Assembly (NCBI GenBank): GCA_013812465.1
Contig: JACCTK010000058.1
Coordinates: 1-10,495, forward strand
DNA length: 10,495 nt
Source of the DNA: Actinomycetota bacterium
Lineage (GTDB): Bacteria; Actinomycetota; Thermoleophilia; Gaiellales; Gaiellaceae
Direction: 5' to 3'
The notes beneath the pieces were generated by a model. The model saw only the letters and a list, made by a program, of their open reading frames with translations. It had not been told where the DNA came from and made no database searches. This document shows positions 5,412 to 10,495 of the stretch, piece by piece. Every line of letters starts with the position of its first letter. The stretch's first letter is position 1. The translations under genes and the position numbers were made by a program.

Positions 5412-6241
5412 GTCGATGTCGCGGCCTCCTCGAATCTTCCCGCGAGCCCGCTCATCCCCAGCTTTCGCGCATGCTCGGCCGCGGCGCTCCAGTCGGGTTC
5501 GACGTCCGGCAGCGGCGGGAGCGGAGCCGCGCGGTCGAGGGTGGCGATCTCCCGGTAGAGGCGAAGCGCCTCGGCTTCGGCACCGAAGCGGCCTTCCTCC
5601 AGCATCGCCTCCAACGTTCCGTACTGTGCGAGCAGATCGGCGGCCTTCTTCGGGCCGATCCCACGCGCTCCCGGAATGCGATCGGATGGGTCGCCGCGCA
5701 GAGCGATGAAATCGAGCACCTGCTCGGGATCGACTCCATACCGTTCGCGAACCTCTGCCGGCCCGATGCGAGCTGCCGCCTCGCCGCGCACCGGCTGCAG
5801 GATCGTGGTCTTCGCGCTCGCGAGCTGGAACGCGTCTCGATCGGAGGTTGCGACGAGCAGCACGCCTCCGGCAGCCTCCTCGGTCGCGACCGCGGCGCCG
5901 AGGAAGTCGTCGGCCTCGTAGCCCGGCGCCTTCGCGTATGCGAGCCCCGACGAGGCGACGAGAGACGGGAGCAGGCCGAGCTGCTCGAGGAGCTCGGCAT
6001 CGAACTCGCGCCCCGACTGGTACGCGGCGAGCGCTTCGTGACGATAGGTGGGAACCTCGAGGGTGTCCCACGCGACCAATACCGTCCGCGGCCTCTCAGC
6101 CTGCCAGAGCCGCACGAGCATCGTCCCGAACCCGAACAGCATGTTCCCCGGCCCGCCGTCCGAGCGGCGGAGCGTTTTCGGGATCGCGTGGTACGCGCGG
6201 TGCGCGAAGGAGTCGCCGTCGATGACGAGGAGCGGCTTCAT
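5408..6241 (-). CDS. Stand-alone 5'-3' exonuclease / flap endonuclease
   Basis: A 277-residue protein matching the 5' nuclease domain of DNA polymerase I without any polymerase part. It is similar in design to stand-alone bacterial FEN-type enzymes such as mycobacterial FenA. Expected roles are removal of RNA primers and 5' flaps in replication and repair. Metal-binding acids are visible: Asp8 in VIDGDS, Asp59 in AWD, Glu109/Asp111/Asp112 in GYEADD, Asp134 and Asp136 in TSDRD, and Asp184/Asp187 in LRGDPSDRIPG. The helix-hairpin-helix GARGIGPKKAADLL lies at 191-204. The usual YKanR of the helical arch reads YQSGR here, so one arch Lys is Gln. The start ATG overlaps the plsC-like stop (ATGA), and the stop overlaps the deacetylase start (CTGA), so translation is coupled on both sides. 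Function is confident; which cellular DNA intermediates it uses is not known. Confidence 0.9.
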   Translation of the reverse strand: MKPLLVIDGDSFAHRAYHAIPKTLRRSDGGPGNMLFGFGTMLVRLWQAERPRTVLVAWDTLEVPTYRHEALAAYQSGREFDAELLEQLGLLPSLVASSGLAYAKAPGYEADDFLGAAVATEEAAGGVLLVATSDRDAFQLASAKTTILQPVRGEAAARIGPAEVRERYGVDPEQVLDFIALRGDPSDRIPGARGIGPKKAADLLAQYGTLEAMLEEGRFGAEAEALRLYREIATLDRAAPLPPLPDVEPDWSAAAEHARKLGMSGLAGRFEEAATST

Positions 6242-6867
6242 GCGAGCGATGCCTCGAGCTCGGCAATCGCGCTCCGCAGCCGGTCAGTCGCTATTTGTGC
6301 ACTGTCGGCAAGAGGTAACGCTCTGAGGTCGTCGAGCTCAACCGCGACGCCGTACCGAACGCGGAGCGGGCCGAGCCGGCCGATGCGGTCGGTCCCCGCA
6401 ATGCCCGCGGGTACGAGTGGGACACCCGCCTCGAGCGCGATCCGCGCGGCGCCCGTGTGCCAGCGGGCCTCGTACTTCTTGCGCAGGCCTTTCCGTCGCC
6501 GCGTCCCTTCGGGGAACATGACGACGGCGTGCCCTTCGCGGCAGAGCGTTACGGCAACCGCAATCGCCTCCTCGTCGCGCTCGCCACGCCTCACAGGAAA
6601 TGCGCCTCCGGCGGTGATGAGCTTCCCCATGGGGAACCAGAAGAGCTCGGACTTCGCCATGAAGCGCAGGAACCGCCGGGGAAAGAGCGGGATGCCGAGC
6701 GGCCACGGGTCGAAGTTCGACGAGTGGTTCGCGGCGAGCACGAATCCTCCCTCTCGCGGGACGTTCTCGGCGCCGGCAGCGCGCAGGCGAAAGACGGTCT
6801 TCAGCAGCGGCAGGGTGAGAGCCGCGATAGCGAAGTAGAGCCAGCTGGGACGCGGCGGCTGCGACAC
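6238..6867 (-). CDS. plsC: PlsC-like 1-acyl-sn-glycerol-3-phosphate acyltransferase
   Basis: Membrane-associated acyltransferase, expected to make phosphatidic acid from lysophosphatidic acid in phospholipid synthesis. Acyltransferase motif I is NHSSNFDP, with the HX4D pair His48 and Asp53. Motif III is FPEGTRR at 118-124 and motif IV is VPLVPAGIAGTD at 149-160. A hydrophobic N-terminal segment (about 9-27) can anchor it to the membrane. At 209 residues it has typical length. GTG at 6867 is chosen. The frame is open to 7104, but that part is antisense to topA and has no family likeness. TTG at 6900 is an alternative. No strong Shine-Dalgarno was seen; a GATACT-like -10 at 6880-6875 would make the mRNA almost leaderless. 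It heads the operon with the exonuclease and deacetylase. Related acyltransferases with other acceptors share these motifs, so the symbol is tentative. Confidence 0.87.
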   Translation of the reverse strand: MSQPPRPSWLYFAIAALTLPLLKTVFRLRAAGAENVPREGGFVLAANHSSNFDPWPLGIPLFPRRFLRFMAKSELFWFPMGKLITAGGAFPVRRGERDEEAIAVAVTLCREGHAVVMFPEGTRRRKGLRKKYEARWHTGAARIALEAGVPLVPAGIAGTDRIGRLGPLRVRYGVAVELDDLRALPLADSAQIATDRLRSAIAELEASLA

Positions 6868-6922
6868 GCGCGCCAGTATCGCCGGATTGAAGCATCGCAA
6901 GCTGGCGCTAAGGTGCCCGCCG
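6868..6922. promoter_or_regulatory. 55-bp divergent promoter region between plsC-like and topA
   Basis: The gap must drive topA to the right and the plsC operon to the left. On the plus strand, AAGGTG at 6910-6915 lies 7 nt before the topA ATG and is a fair Shine-Dalgarno. TTGAAG at 6887-6892 resembles a -35, but no -10 stands at the right distance. On the minus strand, GATACT at 6880-6875 resembles a -10. The assignments are weak. Confidence 0.35.
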
Positions 6923-9454
6923 ATGGGAAAGCGACTCGTCATCGTGGAGAGCCCGGCGAAAGCGCGGACGATTGCGGGGTATCTCGGCAAGGAGTTTGCG
7001 GTGGAGTCGAGCATCGGGCATATCCGAGACCTCCCCGATCGCGCATCGGACGTGCCCGAAGCCCAGCGCAAGCGGTTCGGCGCGCTCGGCGTCGACGTCG
7101 ACAAGGAGTTCGAGCCCTACTACGTCATCGACGCGAAGAAGAAGAAAGTCGTGACCGAGCTCAAGAAGCATCTGAAGGACGCCGACGAGCTCCTCCTCGC
7201 CACCGACGAGGACCGCGAAGGCGAGGCGATCGCCTGGCACCTCGTCCAGGTGCTGAAGCCCAAGGTTCCCGTCCGGCGCATGGTCTTCCACGAGATCACG
7301 CGCGAGGCGATCGGACGAGCGCTCGACGACACGCGCCCGATCGACCAGCGGCTCGTCGACGCCCAGGAGACCCGACGCATCCTCGATCGGCTCTACGGCT
7401 ATGAGGTCTCGCCGGTCCTGTGGAAGAAGGTCACACGCGGGCTCTCGGCTGGTCGTGTCCAGTCGGTCGCCACGCGGCTCGTCGTCCAGCGCGAGCGCGA
7501 GCGGGTCGCGTTCGTCTCGGCGGCGTACTGGGACCTCGCGGCGAGCTTCGACCCGGGGTCCTTCGACGCTCGCCTGGTGACGGTAGACGGACTGCGCGTC
7601 GCCCAAGGCCGCGACTTCGCGCCTGACGCGACGCTCCGCGAGGAGATGCTCGTGCGGCTCGACGAGGAAGGAGCGCGCGGGCTCGCGGAACGTCTCCGGG
7701 ACGCGGCGTTCAGCGTCAGGACATCCGACGAGAAGCCATACCGGCGCCGGCCGGCGGCGCCTTTTCGCACGGCCACGCTCCAGCAGGAGGCGAGCAGGAA
7801 GCTCCGCTTCTCCGCGCAGACCACGATGCGCCTCGCCCAGCGTCTATACGAGGCGGGCCACATCACGTACATGCGAACCGACTCGACAACGCTCTCCGAA
7901 TCGGCGCTCGCAGCCGCCCGCGCACAGGTGCGCGAGCTCCATGGCCCCGACTACGTGCCCGAGAAGCCGCGTGCCTACGGACGCGCAGTCGCGAACGCCC
8001 AGGAGGCCCACGAGGCGATCCGGCCAGCGGGTGACACCTTCCGAACGCCTGACGAGCTGAAACGCGACCTGTCCCGCGACGAGCACGGCCTCTATGACCT
8101 GATCTGGAAGCGAACGCTCGCCTCGCAGATGGAGGACGCGCGTGGGCAAACGGTGTCGCTCCGCCTCGGCGCGAGCTCATCGCAGGACGAGGACGTCGAG
8201 TTCGCAGCATCCGGCACCGTGCTCACGTTCCGCGGCTTTCTGGCCGCCTACGAGCCTGGTCGGGACGAGCCCTCGGAGGACGACGAGGAGCGCCGCCTCC
8301 CTCAGCTCGCCGTCGGACAGGACGTGACGGCTCTCACGCTCGAGCCCGAGGGCCATTCCACGACTCCGCCGCCGCGCTACACGGAGCCGACGCTCGTCAA
8401 GGCGCTCGAGGATCGGGGCATCGGGCGTCCCTCGACGTACGCCGCGATCCTGTCGACCATCCTCGATCGCGGATACGTGTTCAAGAAGGGCACAGCGCTC
8501 GTTCCGACCTTCCTCGCGTTCGCCGTGGTGAACCTGCTGGAACGCCATTTCGAGCAGCTCGTGGACTTCGACTTCACCGCGCGCATGGAGGACGACCTCG
8601 ACCGGATCGCAGCCGGCGACGAGGAGCGCGGGGCGTGGCTCAAACGCTTCTACTTCGGGGACGGGGACGACCCGGGCCTCCGGCATCTCGTCACCGAGCA
8701 TCTGGACGACATCGACGCTCGAGCGGTGAACTCGATCGCGATCCCGCGGAGCGAGGCGGTGATCCGCGTCGGTCGCTACGGGCCTTACCTCGAGCGCGGC
8801 GAGGCTCGCGCGAGCCTGCCGGGTGATCTCGCTCCGGACGAGCTGACCGCCGAGAAGGCGGACGAGCTACTCGCGCAGCCCGACAACCGCCCGCTGGGAA
8901 AGGATCCTGAGACCGGACACGAGATCGTCGCGCGCTCGGGACGCTACGGCCCGTACGTCACCGAGGTGCTCCCCGAGGGCGCAGAGGGAAAACCGAGAAC
9001 GGCATCGCTCTTCGCCTCGATGTCCCCGGAGAGCGTCTCGCTGGAGGACGCTTTGCGTCTGCTCACGCTGCCGCGAGTCGTCGGAGCCGTCGACGGCGAA
9101 GACGTGACGGCGCAAAACGGGCGCTACGGGCCGTACGTGAAAAGAGGCTCGGAGTCGCGCTCGCTCGAGAGCGAAGAGCAGCTCTTCACGGTCACGCTCG
9201 AGGAGGCCAACGCCCTTTTCGCGCAGCCGCCGCGCAGGCGTGGCCGAGGCGCCGCCCGCGGGCCGCTGCGGGAGCTGGGCGCCGATCCGGGCACAGGCGG
9301 TCAGATTCTGGTCAAAGACGGCCGCTTCGGCCCCTACGTCACCGACGGCGAGACGAACGCCAGCTTGCGGCGCGGGGACACAGTCGAGGGCGTCACGCCG
9401 GAGCGGGCCGCCGAGCTGCTTGCGGAGAGACGTGCTGCGCTCGGTTCGAAGTGA
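6923..9454 (+). CDS. topA: DNA topoisomerase I (type IA)
   Basis: An 843-residue type IA topoisomerase that relaxes negative supercoils by single-strand passage. The N-terminal Toprim domain has Glu9 in VIVESPAKA and the acidic triad Asp95, Asp97 and Glu99 in ATDEDREGEA. The active-site Tyr316 lies in HITYMRTDST, aligned with E. coli Tyr319. In place of Cys4 zinc ribbons, the C-terminal 230 residues hold four repeats centred on GR(Y/F)GPY at about 617, 673, 733 and 800. Such tails are typical of actinobacterial TopA and bind DNA for processive relaxation. No cysteine was found in the whole protein. ATG at 6923 follows AAGGTG and puts GKRLVIVESPAKA at the N-terminus as in the family. A TTG at 6887 would add unrelated residues. 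The gene is divergent from the plsC operon and co-directional with rpoD. It is complete and intact. Confidence 0.97.
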   Translation: MGKRLVIVESPAKARTIAGYLGKEFAVESSIGHIRDLPDRASDVPEAQRKRFGALGVDVDKEFEPYYVIDAKKKKVVTELKKHLKDADELLLATDEDREGEAIAWHLVQVLKPKVPVRRMVFHEITREAIGRALDDTRPIDQRLVDAQETRRILDRLYGYEVSPVLWKKVTRGLSAGRVQSVATRLVVQRERERVAFVSAAYWDLAASFDPGSFDARLVTVDGLRVAQGRDFAPDATLREEMLVRLDEEGARGLAERLRDAAFSVRTSDEKPYRRRPAAPFRTATLQQEASRKLRFSAQTTMRLAQRLYEAGHITYMRTDSTTLSESALAAARAQVRELHGPDYVPEKPRAYGRAVANAQEAHEAIRPAGDTFRTPDELKRDLSRDEHGLYDLIWKRTLASQMEDARGQTVSLRLGASSSQDEDVEFAASGTVLTFRGFLAAYEPGRDEPSEDDEERRLPQLAVGQDVTALTLEPEGHSTTPPPRYTEPTLVKALEDRGIGRPSTYAAILSTILDRGYVFKKGTALVPTFLAFAVVNLLERHFEQLVDFDFTARMEDDLDRIAAGDEERGAWLKRFYFGDGDDPGLRHLVTEHLDDIDARAVNSIAIPRSEAVIRVGRYGPYLERGEARASLPGDLAPDELTAEKADELLAQPDNRPLGKDPETGHEIVARSGRYGPYVTEVLPEGAEGKPRTASLFASMSPESVSLEDALRLLTLPRVVGAVDGEDVTAQNGRYGPYVKRGSESRSLESEEQLFTVTLEEANALFAQPPRRRGRGAARGPLRELGADPGTGGQILVKDGRFGPYVTDGETNASLRRGDTVEGVTPERAAELLAERRAALGSK

Positions 9455-9490
9455 ACGCTGACATACGCTTCAGCTCGTTCCGAACGCTAA

Positions 9491-9508
9491 GAGCGGATAA
9501 AGCCGCTC
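9491..9508 (+). terminator. Short hairpin after topA, possible terminator
   Basis: GAGCGG and CCGCTC form a perfect 6-bp GC-rich stem around the loop ATAAAG, 36 nt after the topA stop. The downstream sequence has no U-tract, so intrinsic termination would be weak. It is otherwise a 3'-end stabiliser. Confidence 0.4.
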
Positions 9509-9597
9509 GCGAGGGGTTTGCACCGTCCGTCTGGGAGGTCATGATCTAACTGCCTGGGCAAGATCGACGTCTCAGGTTGTAAGGCCTTCGGGCTCTG

Positions 9598-9660
9598 AAC
9601 GCTCCGCCCGCAAACCGCCGAGGTCTCGATTGCGGAATAGTCAGGAAGGGGCCGAGCGTT
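9598..9660 (+). other. Nested inverted repeats between topA and rpoD, possible structured RNA
   Basis: An outer stem AACGCTC (9598-9604) / GAGCGTT (9654-9660) encloses a second perfect stem CCGCAA (9608-9613) / TTGCGG (9630-9635), with CGAG gt CTCG at its tip (9619-9628). Just upstream, GGCC TTCG GGCT (9583-9594) could form a UUCG-capped hairpin. The elements lie before the likely rpoD promoter, so they are not in its leader. They could be a small RNA, the 3' end of topA mRNA or a protein-binding array. No known RNA family was recognised. Confidence 0.3.
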
Positions 9661-9696
9661 GGGAGTTTGTAACGCCTCTCGAACAGGTATCACCCC

Positions 9697-9725
9697 TGGA
9701 AACTGGCCAAAAATTCTCATACAAT
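9697..9725 (+). promoter_or_regulatory. Likely rpoD promoter
   Basis: TGGAAA at 9697-9702 (four of six to TTGACA) and TACAAT at 9720-9725 (five of six to TATAAT) are 17 nt apart, in the most A/T-rich stretch of the window. The predicted start is about 9732, giving a leader of about 43 nt. An 8-bp direct repeat GAGTTTGT flanks it at 9663-9670 and 9730-9737; it may be a regulator site or chance. Confidence 0.6.
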
Positions 9726-9774
9726 CAGTGAGTTTGTTGCTATTGCGAGTCGCCGAAAGGACTGAAACACCCAC

Positions 9775-10495
9775 TTGACGCAGAATCAGCTGATCGAATT
9801 GCTCGAGTCCGAGCACGTGAAGGCGCTGGTCGAGCGCGCCGAGGAGCACGGTGGCCACCTCACGATCCCCGAGATCGAGGCCTTCGTGCTCGAGCACGAC
9901 CTCGGTGAGGAAGACTCCGAGCTGCTCCAGCGCGAGCTGGAAGCGCACGGCATCGAGATCGAGCGCCCCGAGGCGGACGAGAAGGAAGCGGAGAAGCCGC
10001 AGTACGAGGCAGGCGCCGTTTCCGGCGCGGCCGACAGCCTGCAGCTGTTCCTCGCCGATGTCGGACGCCACAAGCTGCTCACCGCGGCCGAAGAGGTCGC
10101 GCTCGCCAAGCGGATCGAGCGCGGCGATCCGGTTGCCAAGCGGAAGATGATCGAGTCGAACCTCCGGCTCGTCGTGTCCATCGCCAAGGGCTATCGCGGC
10201 CTCGGCGTGCCGTTCCTGGACCTGATCCAGGAGGGAACGCTTGGCCTGAATCGCGCCGTCGAGAAGTTCGACTGGAGGCGCGGCTTCAAGTTCTCCACGT
10301 ATGCGACCTGGTGGATCCGCCAGTCGGTGCAGCGCGCGGTGGCGAACCACGCGCGGACGATCCGCGTGCCGGTCCACGTGGTCGAGCGGCAGCAGAAGCT
10401 CTCCCGCGCAGCGCGCCGGCTCGAGGTCGAGCTCGGACGCGAGGCGACGAAGGAGGAGCTGGCGGAGGCCACCGGCCTCCCGCTCCAGCACGTCG
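9775..10495 (+). CDS. rpoD: Primary RNA polymerase sigma factor RpoD/SigA, N-terminal part
   Basis: The first 240 codons of a group 1 sigma-70 factor; the gene continues beyond the window. Residues 1-65 resemble region 1.1 ([19 protein letters not shown], then [12 protein letters not shown] and [13 protein letters not shown]). An acidic linker follows, then region 1.2 ([21 protein letters not shown]) and region 2 with [37 protein letters not shown] and TIRVPVHV, and the start of region 3. The aromatic residues for promoter melting (FSTYATWW) are intact. TTG at 9775 is the start, since an in-frame TGA stands at 9763-9765 and no ATG or GTG begins the family sequence. GAAAGGA at 9755-9761 is a Shine-Dalgarno at a rather long 13-nt spacing. 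Region 1.1 and the high similarity to housekeeping sigma factors exclude an alternative sigma. Confidence 0.95.
   Translation, partial: MTQNQLIELLESEHVKALVERAEEHGGHLTIPEIEAFVLEHDLGEEDSELLQRELEAHGIEIERPEADEKEAEKPQYEAGAVSGAADSLQLFLADVGRHKLLTAAEEVALAKRIERGDPVAKRKMIESNLRLVVSIAKGYRGLGVPFLDLIQEGTLGLNRAVEKFDWRRGFKFSTYATWWIRQSVQRAVANHARTIRVPVHVVERQQKLSRAARRLEVELGREATKEELAEATGLPLQHV

Noticed and set aside
5412..6071. Upstream extension of the deacetylase frame
   Set aside because: It lies inside the exonuclease gene in another frame and is Arg-rich and low-complexity. Family sequence begins only at about 5411.
5471..6838. 455-codon plus-strand open frame
   Set aside because: It is antisense to the exonuclease and plsC-like genes, both of which have intact motifs.
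6868..7104. Upstream extension of the plsC-like frame
   Set aside because: It is antisense to the start of topA and shows no acyltransferase features.
9487..9720. 77-codon minus-strand frame in the topA-rpoD gap (ATG at 9720)
   Set aside because: It has no Shine-Dalgarno, its start sits on the rpoD -10, there is no recognisable motif, and it is part of a longer shadow frame antisense to rpoD. It is not excluded as a decayed gene, but it is unsupported.
9455..9774. SRP RNA, tmRNA or tRNA in the gap
   Set aside because: GTCAGGAAGGGG at 9640-9651 only loosely recalls the SRP RNA core; the GGAAGCAGC loop and a tRNA-like end are missing.
1..10495. CRISPR array, insertion sequence or integrase
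   Set aside because: No regularly spaced repeats, transposase motifs or target-site duplications were found in reading either strand.

Overview
The window is GC-rich bacterial chromosome, most likely from an Actinomycetota lineage. The class Thermoleophilia (Gaiellales or Solirubrobacterales) is a guess from overall character, not a demonstrated placement. The case rests on three things. Codon third positions are strongly G/C throughout. The DNA topoisomerase I carries C-terminal GR(Y/F)GPY repeats instead of Cys zinc ribbons. The primary sigma factor, the Erm-type methyltransferase and the RES/Xre pair also look actinobacterial.

Region 1 (1-1705) is accessory in character. An Xre/MbcA/ParS-like antitoxin with an unusual N-terminal extension is followed 4 nt later by a RES-domain toxin, probably as one toxin-antitoxin operon. 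After it lies a 340-nt gap that is not empty. It holds a 12-bp convergent hairpin and a 36-codon minus-strand gene with the strongest Shine-Dalgarno sequence in the window, preceded by a repeat-built, switch-like leader. It also holds a TACAAT promoter element that points into the next gene.

Region 2 (1706-4539) contains an Erm-family 23S rRNA adenine N6-methyltransferase. It converges on a membrane sensor histidine kinase with a 4-bp overlap at CTAG. The kinase is divergent from a NarL/LuxR-type response regulator, and only 42 bp separate the two. They are almost certainly a cognate two-component pair.

Region 3 (4560-6867, minus strand) is a tightly overlapped three-gene operon transcribed in the order plsC-like 1-acyl-glycerol-3-phosphate acyltransferase, stand-alone 5'-3' exonuclease/flap endonuclease, class II-like histone deacetylase-family hydrolase. 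The junctions are ATGA and CTGA, and the second implies a CTG start codon for the deacetylase.

Region 4 (6923-10495, plus strand) is housekeeping. A complete topA without a single cysteine is followed by a 320-nt gap with nested inverted repeats and a good promoter. The first 240 codons of the primary sigma factor (rpoD/sigA) follow, starting at TTG and running off the window. No tRNA, rRNA, CRISPR array, transposase or integrase was seen.
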